Shown one piece after another: positions 9,601 through 16,650 of a stretch of DNA of 64,000 nucleotides. The stretch lies in NCBI GenBank assembly GCA_900756545.1, contig CAAEKO010000003.1, positions 12,838-76,837 on the forward strand, written 5' to 3'. Numbering within the stretch: position 1 is the stretch's first letter; every line of letters begins with the position of its first letter. The notes under the pieces are model-generated. The model was given only the letters and a program-made list of their open reading frames with translations. It was not told where the DNA came from and ran no database searches. This DNA is from Clostridia bacterium. Lineage in GTDB: Bacteria > Bacillota > Clostridia > UBA1381. The position numbers and the translations under genes are program-made.

Positions 9601-11423
9601 ATACCGACGGTGTTGACGCTGGAGGTTTTACGGAGAATGAAGTAATCTTTGACAGTGAAAAGAGATATATAAAAACTGCAGATACAAACGGAGCAAATGT
9701 GTTTTTATATAATTTTTATCCGGAAGAACTTGAGTATGCAAAATATTACGGTTATAAGGGGGAGGATGGTTATAAAGGTTTTTATGGACCGGAAGTAGGC
9801 TCCAGAAGATATCCTAAGGTTGACATGCATGTCAAATGGAATGAAAAAGGAAAAAGTATACCTCTGTTAACCCTCATTGAAACATCGGATAATACCGAAT
9901 CGCAAATAACCGCTTTCGAGGATTTGTCATACTCGGATGAATCGGGAGGATATTCGGGATTTAAAATGTCGACAGGTGAGAAAAATGTATATTGTTATTT
10001 TTCAAATTATAAACGTAAGCTTCCTTTTAATAATTTCGTATTAACGGCTAAATCGGCGGTTTATGAAGAAAGCACAGGAAAGATTATTGTTATGGGTGCT
10101 GACGGATATGACTGCGAAAATTTTGAGGGAACAGTTGAAAACGGCGTAATTACCCCTATAATAGAGATTGGAGTTCCTTCCGGATTTTCGTGGACTTCTG
10201 TGGATATTCCAGATTACAGTATAAATCAGACTGTTCCGATTGCTGAAAATGTAACAGTAACGGGAAATGCTTGTTTTGCCGGCACTTTGAAAATTAATTA
10301 CGATTTTATAGATTCCAAAGGCGCCGAAGATGCATCTATGATACAATGGTATTATTCGGAGGATTGCAAAGACTGGAAGCTTCTTTCGGATGAACGAGGA
10401 AAGGAATATACTATTCCGTATTACAATTCATTATGCACACCATATTATTATATGGCTGCGGTAAAACCGAAAACAGCAGACGGACGAATTGGACAAATTG
10501 TATATTCCGAGCCAACGACAATTTGCGCATATGTATATAATGATTTTGAAAACAGTAATCCCGGAGAGGTTTACAATACCGGAACATATGTAAACGGTCA
10601 GAAAAATCATACTACCGCAAAGGAAATAAAAGAAGAAAACGGTAACAGATATATAAGATTAAAATATTCGGGAATAGGGTGCAGTACGCAGGCATCATGT
10701 CCGTATATAAGAAGATTCTGGAAAAACTTTGATGAGCTTGTATCTTATAAAATGCGTGTACGGTTCGGCGGTGAATGTGTCAAAATATGTGTGACGTTCG
10801 GCACTGTATTGGAAAGCATATCAAAAACAAACGGATATTCGGAGGATACATGGTATGATATAACATGTGTGATAAATCCTACCGAATGGGAAATAGACGG
10901 TATGCCTGCTATGAGCTATTATTTTTCATACAAAGCGGACGGGGACAATGAATGGATAAATAAGGAACTGAAATATTTTACAAGCGAAGAATGCGGCAAA
11001 GTGCTAAATAATGGAGATGATAACAGATCTTACATATATTTCGGGAGCAATGAAAAAACGATGGAGGAATATGCCGATATCGATAATTTGGCGGCTTTAC
11101 CTGTTGTTTGGGTAAAAAGTATTACAAAAAATACAGCATATGGTGAGTATAGTGATGAAATAAATTATTCTGTGAAACTTAAAAATAATGATGCTTTGAA
11201 TAAAAGAGCAAGAACTGCGGTAGTATGTGCTTATGAAAACGGAAAGCTCGTAAATGTTAAATCGGAGCGCATTATTTTAAATCCAAACGAGGAAAAGACG
11301 TTAAACGTAATTCTCCGTACACTAAAACAGGAACAGGATAGGACGGTTAAGTGTCTGATATTGGATAATTTAAATAATTTAAAACCCGTATACAATCATA
11401 TAACAGGTTTTGATTATAAGTAA
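6633..11423 (+). CDS. Large multi-domain secreted heparinase II/III-like lyase
   Basis: About 1596 residues. The ATG at 6633 is preferred over upstream codons because GGAGG lies six bases before it and a signal peptide follows (MKRVISLLSVLCLVL...ASA). Residues 30-240 look like a beta-sandwich carbohydrate-binding module. Residues 245-440 are helical. The lyase part follows: a toroid with YEEAVKAYRNIVLDEM near residue 450, and a beta domain with TAGHLYPSNNGIELYAKG and NSGAPWYAKN near 830-870. These match equivalent segments of the preceding lyase, so the two are paralogs. Beyond about 1180 come Ig-like and jelly-roll (concanavalin-like) modules, probably binding modules. It is about 600 residues longer than the neighbouring lyase. 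Substrate unknown, presumably the same uronate-containing glycan. Confidence 0.8.
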   Translation: MKRVISLLSVLCLVLAYLPASADTAKNTEDVTVTVTYKPEKYIYFHNKAYIVNSPKMFVDTPSGYSAYSTNAYLAYNVHNSDAIETIDFSVFCNYITDNISQRSGNTFYSRTDGYMANIAAGEYGQDSAEYKEWKTYFTSYTYKTKLWKFNTASYPELKLRDQYDENGNLKPEKIYSGWLERELPDSVVTELKNVSDENKNAVLTIWALSAGNNVQPDLKIAELKVTYNLSKVSNKSEENVMKIINSAENVDEMKSCIKYFGSTLGIDGNLIHDIYGICSSLLGEIKTGTVFTADLFKNAYNNAAAEYIIWENGTSIDTTLLTVDEFINEANNFSGSTDEFLNLINKYAYAAGISKEYINDFGLLSESEKWEFINTFLSEAAADKNINDLFYTNLANVYSGSQYADEVKFSNDFESNWRFFKYFLNQIDLSGTKMENVKSLYDTGKYEEAVKAYRNIVLDEMRITDLGTLSYHENSYENRAWAVFFAGINDNYPATGGYVVLRSCNLGGSPYKTLNPNWTYSVKFPEQAHTSDISYFICFNPIAAKYFETGDILYLDKWMQIANAFCTEHRRWYNENYGADDYSTNCCWNYKGAQSALNQAERTSNIIKVLAMFAKLADDKDKPVSWASVLEARKKISDVSLYDCIDPVIFLNIVMSLIYDHSEALALKYENYGAVPNQRFSGLKALAMVDRFFADSKKYKTIYSESTANGLQNYALESYYPDGGMAEQAFNYNSGELKAINDIYNLFVSRGDEIPEYINVLCDNAEKAVKMHNAIAFPNGATPTVGMGGVPAVFSKKNYTSIAFPYIGFYVMRNSWEQDGTNLFMQTPRRTAGHLYPSNNGIELYAKGRLLLMNSGAPWYAKNMAPADQADEFEQYTEYFGESSSYNKNTVIIDNKSQSKTEFDGVTGNPALFNYTLNNLWHTSDTFDYLSSDYDGGYGSDKATTVHSRAVTYIKDMDMFIVADTVRNNEEEIKSCSQIWNFMPYLKKDTDGVDAGGFTENEVIFDSEKRYIKTADTNGANVFLYNFYPEELEYAKYYGYKGEDGYKGFYGPEVGSRRYPKVDMHVKWNEKGKSIPLLTLIETSDNTESQITAFEDLSYSDESGGYSGFKMSTGEKNVYCYFSNYKRKLPFNNFVLTAKSAVYEESTGKIIVMGADGYDCENFEGTVENGVITPIIEIGVPSGFSWTSVDIPDYSINQTVPIAENVTVTGNACFAGTLKINYDFIDSKGAEDASMIQWYYSEDCKDWKLLSDERGKEYTIPYYNSLCTPYYYMAAVKPKTADGRIGQIVYSEPTTICAYVYNDFENSNPGEVYNTGTYVNGQKNHTTAKEIKEENGNRYIRLKYSGIGCSTQASCPYIRRFWKNFDELVSYKMRVRFGGECVKICVTFGTVLESISKTNGYSEDTWYDITCVINPTEWEIDGMPAMSYYFSYKADGDNEWINKELKYFTSEECGKVLNNGDDNRSYIYFGSNEKTMEEYADIDNLAALPVVWVKSITKNTAYGEYSDEINYSVKLKNNDALNKRARTAVVCAYENGKLVNVKSERIILNPNEEKTLNVILRTLKQEQDRTVKCLILDNLNNLKPVYNHITGFDYK

Positions 11424-11452
11424 TATTTATTTTTGAAAAGAGGTATAGTATA

Positions 11453-12628
11453 ATGAACAAAAGTATATTGCAGAATGCATATGATATATGCAGGAAAAAA
11501 TTTGACATACATCTTGAAAAGTATGAGGGAATATTTGAGTTTGATGCATGTAAAAACGGAGATTATTATACAGAAAGCAAAAGAGGGAGCTTTTTTGATA
11601 TGTATAACTGGATGACTTCTTTTATAACAGGTCAGGCGCCCATATTTTATGAAATAGAGAAAGACAATAAGTATTTAAAATGGGCATATAAGTTTGCACC
11701 TGCATATAGGGATAAGATTTTTAATCATTCGCTTGACACAATGCATGATATAGGGTTTTTATATTCGCCGTACAGTGTTGAAATGTATAAGCTTACGGGA
11801 GATTCAGAACATAAAGTTACCGCTGTTAAGGCCGCTGATGAGTTGCTGAAAAGATTTGATATAAAAGGTAAATATATTGACGCATGGGGAAGAATGGATG
11901 ATGATGAAAGACAAGGAAGAGCTATTGTTGACTGCATGATGAATATTCAGCTTCTGTTTTGGACATGGAAGGAAACGGGACATACAATTTATAGAGATGT
12001 TGCAAAGGCTCATGCGGATACTACCGTCAAATATTTTGTGAGAGAAGACTATTCTGTATGCCATTCATTTACCTTTGACCGGAAAAGCGGAGAAGTATTG
12101 GCAGAATTTAACGGATGCGGATATTCAAACGGTTCTCATTGGGCAAGAGGAACGGCGTGGATGGTGTACGGACTTGCTTTGACGGCAAGGTATCTTGACG
12201 ATAAGAGTTATTATGATACGGCTGTGAAAATAGCCGAAAAATACATTGAATGCTGCGGTAAAAATGTTATTCCGATTTGGGATTTTAAATTGCCTGAGGA
12301 TATGCCGGCGTTTGAATTGAGCCATAAAAATGATCCGGAGTGGGATGTTACAGATCCAGAAAATTGTAAATATAACGTCGACACGTCCGCAGCTGCAATT
12401 ATATCATGTGCAATGCTTGAGCTTAACAAGCTTTATAAAAATGAAAAGCTTGCTGATTTTACAAAAAAAACCACAGAACGACTATGTAGTTGTTATATTA
12501 ACAAAGACACATCTGTTGCAGGTATTTTGGGTTCGCAAAACGGACAAATGACATATACAACTTTTGGAGATTATTTTCTTTTGGAAGCTTTGACAAGATT
12601 ACTGCATAATACGGATGTGTGTTGGTAA
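11453..12628 (+). CDS. Unsaturated glucuronyl hydrolase (GH88 family)
   Basis: 391 residues, ATG 11453, an AGAGG-type site upstream, 29 bases after the large lyase. It has the (alpha/alpha)6 barrel signatures of GH88: MHDIGF with Asp99, IVDCMMN with Asp160, and GSHWARGTAW. The 61-residue spacing of the two Asp residues equals that of the catalytic Asp88 and Asp149 of the Bacillus sp. GL1 enzyme. GH88 enzymes hydrate the double bond of the unsaturated uronic acid left by lyases, freeing the next sugar. There is no signal peptide, so it acts in the cytoplasm on imported oligosaccharides. Its place between lyase genes fits this closely. Specificity (chondroitin, hyaluronan, heparan or other) is not visible. 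Confidence 0.92.
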   Translation: MNKSILQNAYDICRKKFDIHLEKYEGIFEFDACKNGDYYTESKRGSFFDMYNWMTSFITGQAPIFYEIEKDNKYLKWAYKFAPAYRDKIFNHSLDTMHDIGFLYSPYSVEMYKLTGDSEHKVTAVKAADELLKRFDIKGKYIDAWGRMDDDERQGRAIVDCMMNIQLLFWTWKETGHTIYRDVAKAHADTTVKYFVREDYSVCHSFTFDRKSGEVLAEFNGCGYSNGSHWARGTAWMVYGLALTARYLDDKSYYDTAVKIAEKYIECCGKNVIPIWDFKLPEDMPAFELSHKNDPEWDVTDPENCKYNVDTSAAAIISCAMLELNKLYKNEKLADFTKKTTERLCSCYINKDTSVAGILGSQNGQMTYTTFGDYFLLEALTRLLHNTDVCW

Positions 12629-12706
12629 AATATAATTTATTATATAATTAATTGCCAAATAGCCGAAAAATCATATACAAAATTGAAAAGGAAGGATAGG
12701 ACCAAT

Positions 12707-14860
12707 ATGGAAATAGTGACGTGGGTTACTGTTAAAAATGCAGAACAATTTTTAAGGCTGATTGATTTGAACAGTGCAGGCTTAGAAAAAACTAATGAAT
12801 TATACAAAAAAGGTAAATTCGACGAAGCAGTTTATGAATATTATTTATTTGCGCTGGGAAAGTTTAAAAAGCTAAATGATACCGTCGGAGATGTTGTCAG
12901 TGACAAAGATATACTTGATGCTGATATGATTTTGCAAAACAAAATACGATTACTTGGTTATGATTATATTTTTGCAGGAGATCCCATTGACTGGGAGTTC
13001 TATCCAAATAATGACAAGCAATGGCAAAACCATTTGTGTTATATGTATTTTCCTAAATCATTACTGTTGGCATATGAAAAAACGGGCGACAAACAATATG
13101 TTCAGAAGTGGAATGATATACATATCGGCTTTCTGAAGGACCATTTTTATGGAAATGCTTCGCTCGTATACAGTAAAAAACTTCCCATGTATAAAAATGA
13201 ATATTTACCTGTGTGCGGAGGCGAAGGCTTCTGCAAGAATTACTTGGGCGGTTCATGGATTTCCTTAGCTATAAGCCGTGTTGAAAAGTGGATTGAGGGT
13301 ATGGTTTACCTTGCCAAAAAGGATTTGCTGGACATATCGGTTTTATGCAATTTAACTGCATCGGTAATCGTAGAACACTTGCCTGTATTGTTTAATAATC
13401 CAAGAAAAGGAACGCCAAACCAATTTATACATATATCAAATATTCTAATAAATATAGGCATTGCATTTTGGGAAATGAAATTTTCGTCTGCTGCATATCT
13501 TGTAGGGATGCAGTGGCTGGAAGAAGCTATGGATAAATATTGTATTCTTCCGGATGGTACCGATCTTGAACAATGTACGGGGTATAACAGCGGGATTACA
13601 GTCGCTTTTTACGAAATTTATAACAATGCGGACCTAAGAGGAAATAAAAGGATACAAGCTTTATATGGAAAAGTGTTGAAGCGATGCGAATATCTGGCAC
13701 TTGTTAAAGATCCGTTGGGGTATACGCCTGCCATGTCCAAAAGACAGAACAAAATAATGGACAGGCCTTATGAGGATGTAGAAAAATACTGTAAGATGTA
13801 TCAAGATTCTGATATTTTGACAATGGTTTATGATGTTTTTGCAAAAGGTGAAGTATCAAAAAAATTACCGTGTTCTGTTGATTTTCCTTACGGCGGATAT
13901 AGTGTGCTTCGTGACGGATGGACAAAAGATAGTATGTATGCTTTCATGAAGTACAGCAGATATGCTCCGGGACATAAACATGAAGATTCAAACGCTATTG
14001 TTATAACGGCATTTGGCAAAAGATTGTTAATTGATTCAGGCAATTATAATTATTCAGATGATACCTTGTCCACAGAAATTAATAATTATATGCAATCATC
14101 TGCTGCTCACAACACGATGGATATAGATGGATTATCTCAGGCGAGATTATATATTGGAAGAAATATTGCAGTTGATGAAAGATTTCCTGATTCTACTACG
14201 AATGATATTGAATATGAAAAGTACAGAAAAATTATATCGCTTCACGATGCTGAATGTGAAGGGAGACGTATTCATACCGAGAGATTTGATTTTGTTGAGG
14301 GAATATACAGCGACGGGTATTACAATATTTCATCAAATGATGGATTTGTTGAAGGTAAGCATATACGACGTGTGTTGTTTATAAAAGGTCTCGGATACAT
14401 AATTGATGACGAGTTAAGCGTAAAAGACAACGATAAACATACATTTAATCAGCATTGGAATTTTGCAGAGGATTTTGAGCCTGAAGATTTTGTTTTGGGC
14501 GATAATCTGATTGTTGCCAAGAGGTCTGATAATGTAAATATAGGAATATGGAACTTTACCGATGGAGATATGCTGTACGACATAAAATACGGCTCCAAAG
14601 AACCTGTGTCAGGATGGTGTGCGACAGAATATGGGCATATGGTTAAGAGCGTTGATATTACTGCTTCGCTTAAAAAATCAAAAAAAGTCAGAATAATTTC
14701 ATTTATATATCCGTTCATTGGCGAAAAAAATTATATCAAAATTATAAAGCATGAACCATATTATTTTGAAGTGCTGCTAAAAAACAAAAGACTTGAGATT
14801 GACAGCAGAGATATGAAATTCGATGTAAAAGTGAATGGTGAAACGCTGAGACTGAATTAG
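12707..14860 (+). CDS. Cytoplasmic heparinase II/III-like lyase
   Basis: 717 residues from ATG 12707, with GGAAGGA about ten bases upstream; a TTG at 12683 lies inside that site and is rejected. There is no signal peptide or SLH domain. The N-terminal toroid carries FDEAVYEYYLFALGKF, matching the shared element of the two secreted paralogs. The C-terminal half has the classic heparinase II/III signature: GHKHEDSNAIV, GKRLLIDSGNYNYSDD, then SAAHNTMDIDG. It is probably an oligosaccharide lyase completing breakdown inside the cell together with the GH88 enzyme. It is the last gene of the AT-rich cluster; no terminator follows and base composition changes sharply after its stop. Confidence 0.87.
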   Translation: MEIVTWVTVKNAEQFLRLIDLNSAGLEKTNELYKKGKFDEAVYEYYLFALGKFKKLNDTVGDVVSDKDILDADMILQNKIRLLGYDYIFAGDPIDWEFYPNNDKQWQNHLCYMYFPKSLLLAYEKTGDKQYVQKWNDIHIGFLKDHFYGNASLVYSKKLPMYKNEYLPVCGGEGFCKNYLGGSWISLAISRVEKWIEGMVYLAKKDLLDISVLCNLTASVIVEHLPVLFNNPRKGTPNQFIHISNILINIGIAFWEMKFSSAAYLVGMQWLEEAMDKYCILPDGTDLEQCTGYNSGITVAFYEIYNNADLRGNKRIQALYGKVLKRCEYLALVKDPLGYTPAMSKRQNKIMDRPYEDVEKYCKMYQDSDILTMVYDVFAKGEVSKKLPCSVDFPYGGYSVLRDGWTKDSMYAFMKYSRYAPGHKHEDSNAIVITAFGKRLLIDSGNYNYSDDTLSTEINNYMQSSAAHNTMDIDGLSQARLYIGRNIAVDERFPDSTTNDIEYEKYRKIISLHDAECEGRRIHTERFDFVEGIYSDGYYNISSNDGFVEGKHIRRVLFIKGLGYIIDDELSVKDNDKHTFNQHWNFAEDFEPEDFVLGDNLIVAKRSDNVNIGIWNFTDGDMLYDIKYGSKEPVSGWCATEYGHMVKSVDITASLKKSKKVRIISFIYPFIGEKNYIKIIKHEPYYFEVLLKNKRLEIDSRDMKFDVKVNGETLRLN

Positions 14861-15282
14861 GAAATGGGCCAAGTATAGGTAAACCGCCGCCGTGTCCGCC
14901 GTTTTCGCCCGTGTTTCCCGTGATTTATCAGCGGTCGGGAAAATCCCCAAGAAAACCGGGGAGCGGACAATCATTCCATGAAAATCCCGAAACCGTCCCC
15001 CCCGGTGGGTCTGCCATCTATGGGATGCGGCGGCAAGTGTCCGGGATTCACGCCCCACGGCGCAGGAGGCGTACAGGATTCCACAAGAAATAATTTTTGA
15101 AGGTTTTTCCTTCGTTCATGTGCTGGGCGTGTACTCTGGGCGAAAAGCGATTCATTGAAAAATGTTGCGGATTCGCTCAAAAATCATCGTAGTTTCCATA
15201 TTTTGCTGCGAAAAAATATTTATGGTATAATTATTATAGAAAGTGAGAGATAGGTAAAAACCAGGCTTTCGGACAAAAGGAA
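14861..15282. other. GC-rich patch without a recognisable gene
   Basis: From about 14,876 to 15,180 the sequence is strongly GC-rich and rich in CCG/CGG, unlike the AT-rich cluster on its left and richer than the block on its right. Short open frames exist on the - strand (14,777-15,058 and 14,971-15,180), but their products look like random Pro/Arg/Gly-rich sequence and lack good ribosome binding sites. From 15,181 to 15,282 the DNA is ordinary AT-rich spacer. It could be a remnant, an intergenic repeat or a junction. Confidence 0.4.
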
Positions 15283-15314
15283 AAAGCATTGAAATCCAGT
15301 GATTTCAATGCTTT
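15283..15314 (-). terminator. Terminator of the ssrA/tRNA-Ala unit
   Basis: A perfect 14-bp inverted repeat (AAAGCATTGAAATC / GATTTCAATGCTTT) with a 4-base loop. Read on the - strand it is followed by TTTTTCC. It lies 24 bases past the tRNA 3' end and closes the tmRNA-tRNA transcript. Confidence 0.85.
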
Positions 15315-15337
15315 CCTTACTCTCTTCGTATTGAAGA

Positions 15338-15413
<76 letters not shown>

Positions 15414-15445
15414 AAATATAGAATGACCAAAAGTATATGTAGTTG

Positions 15446-15790
15446 TGGTGGAGATGACGGGAGTTGAACCCGTGTCCGAAAACAAGTCCGCCCTGGTTTC
15501 TACGAGTGTAGGCAATGGTCAAAATTCCCGCAGCAAGACCCCACAGCCAAGGTCATTGCATAGGTAGCTCTTAATTCCTATGACGCCAGAGAGCACCGAC
15601 GCCATATGTTCACCACTGGTATTCGCCCCTGGCTAAGCCGTGGTACTCAGAGCCGGGACGGCAGCAAAATTACGCTGCGTATGCTAATTTATTGTTAGCG
15701 TTTATTTTTAAAAATTGGGCTGATTAAAGCGGCGCCCGCCGCTACTCGCTGCCAAAGCTTCATTATCCCCGTCGAAGCCGTTGCATCCCC
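15446..15790 (-). ncRNA. ssrA: Transfer-messenger RNA (tmRNA)
   Basis: 345 nt on the - strand. It begins GGGGATGCAACGGCTTCGAC and ends in a T arm, acceptor strand and CCA (GGACACGGGTTCAACTCCCG ... ATCTCCACCA). The ends pair as a tRNA-Ala-like acceptor. The internal tag frame at 15670-15699 reads Ala-Asn-Asn-Lys-Leu-Ala-Tyr-Ala-Ala-stop. tmRNA rescues stalled ribosomes with SmpB and tags the product for proteolysis; the AYAA ending resembles the usual ALAA degron. It is one continuous molecule, not the permuted two-piece form. tmRNA 3' ends are known integration sites for islands, relevant because composition changes just to the left. Confidence 0.98.
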
Positions 15791-15822
15791 ATATCCAGTT
15801 ACAGATATGACATCTGTATATT

Positions 15823-15851
15823 ATTATAACAAAAGTATAGCCGGAATGCAA
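15823..15851 (-). promoter_or_regulatory. Promoter of ssrA/tRNA-Ala
   Basis: On the - strand: -35 TTGCAT (15846-15851), 17-bp spacer, perfect -10 TATAAT (15823-15828). Transcription would start about 25 bases before the mature tmRNA 5' end, leaving a short leader for RNase P to remove. A 6-bp dyad (ACAGAT/ATCTGT) lies at 15801-15817 in that leader. Confidence 0.8.
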
Positions 15852-15860
15852 GAGGAAAAT

Positions 15861-16493
15861 TCATAGATTTTTATCACTTTTCGGAATTGCCGCTTTTTTT
15901 TTCTTCTTTTTATTTTTGCGGCAAGGCAGATAACACCCGGGGTATAGTTCTCCTATACCGATTTCAAAATAATTTTCAAGCTCAAGAAGACTATTTAGGC
16001 CAAAATCCTGTAAAATTCGAATCAAAACCTTGGCGCAGGCATATGCGTCATCTGCCGCATGATGATGGGAAAAGCATATGCCGAGAGCTTCCGCCAGACG
16101 GTTCAGCTTATGGCTGGGCAAATCTGGATAAGCCTTTTGAGAAAGCTTTACTGTACACAGATACCGAAAGGTAGGATATTCAATTCCGAAGCGGTCTAAA
16201 GCTGCCCGAAGCGCGCCTACATCAAAGCTGGCATTGTGTGCAACAACAAATTGGTTTTCCAGATATGGCTTTATTTCCGGCCAGTATTCGTCGAAGGTTG
16301 GCATATCGTATACAAACTCCGGTGTGATTCCATGTATACGGATATTGTAGTCCAGAAATTCAAATGGATCTGGCTTAATTAAAATTTCTTTCGTTTCGGC
16401 GACAATATTATCCCGAACAACACATAGGCCCATACTGCAAATGCTGTTGGGCGCGGACGTAGCTGTTTCAAAATCAATGGCAACAAAATCCAT
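15861..16493 (-). CDS. DnaQ-like DEDDh 3'-5' exonuclease
   Basis: 210 residues, ATG at 16493 preceded by AAAGGGAG. It has the RNase T/DnaQ exonuclease fold with a full DEDDh set: Asp7 and Glu9 in AIDFET, Asp91 in AHNASFD, His144 and Asp149 in HHAADDA. These bind two metal ions and cleave 3' ends of DNA or RNA. It is a stand-alone domain, unlike PolC, with a basic Lys-rich C-terminus (about 194-201) that may bind nucleic acid. It is divergent from copA, and both promoters lie in the 157-bp gap. The exact role (proofreading, repair or RNA trimming) is not visible. Confidence 0.9.
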   Translation of the reverse strand: MDFVAIDFETATSAPNSICSMGLCVVRDNIVAETKEILIKPDPFEFLDYNIRIHGITPEFVYDMPTFDEYWPEIKPYLENQFVVAHNASFDVGALRAALDRFGIEYPTFRYLCTVKLSQKAYPDLPSHKLNRLAEALGICFSHHHAADDAYACAKVLIRILQDFGLNSLLELENYFEIGIGELYPGCYLPCRKNKKKKKKAAIPKSDKNL

Positions 16494-16549
16494 CCGTGAC
16501 GCTCCCTTTAAACCGTATCTGCACAGGCTTTTTGCCTGCGTTCTTTCTT

Positions 16550-16578
16550 ATTTTACAATAGAAAATGTATAAAGTCAA
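16550..16578 (-). promoter_or_regulatory. Promoter of the DnaQ-like exonuclease gene
   Basis: On the - strand: TTGACT (16573-16578), 17 bp, TAAAAT (16550-16555). The transcript then carries a small hairpin (CAGGC/GCCTG) before the ribosome binding site. Confidence 0.7.
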
Positions 16579-16596
16579 CAAAAAAAACATATCATA

Positions 16597-16626
16597 TTGA
16601 CAGAATATACTAAAACGGTGTACAAT
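16597..16626 (+). promoter_or_regulatory. Promoter of copA
   Basis: TTGACA (16597-16602), 18-bp spacer, TACAAT (16621-16626), about 25 bases before the chosen TTG start. The promoter rules out the farther upstream TTG at 16597 as a start codon, because that codon is the -35 box. No certain copper-repressor operator is visible. Confidence 0.75.
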
Positions 16627-16650
16627 GGGACTGAAGAAGGTGATGTTCAG

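Noticed and set aside
16597..16650. Upstream TTG start for copA
   Set aside because: The codon is part of a TTGACA -35 box with a matching -10 box, so it lies before the transcript start.
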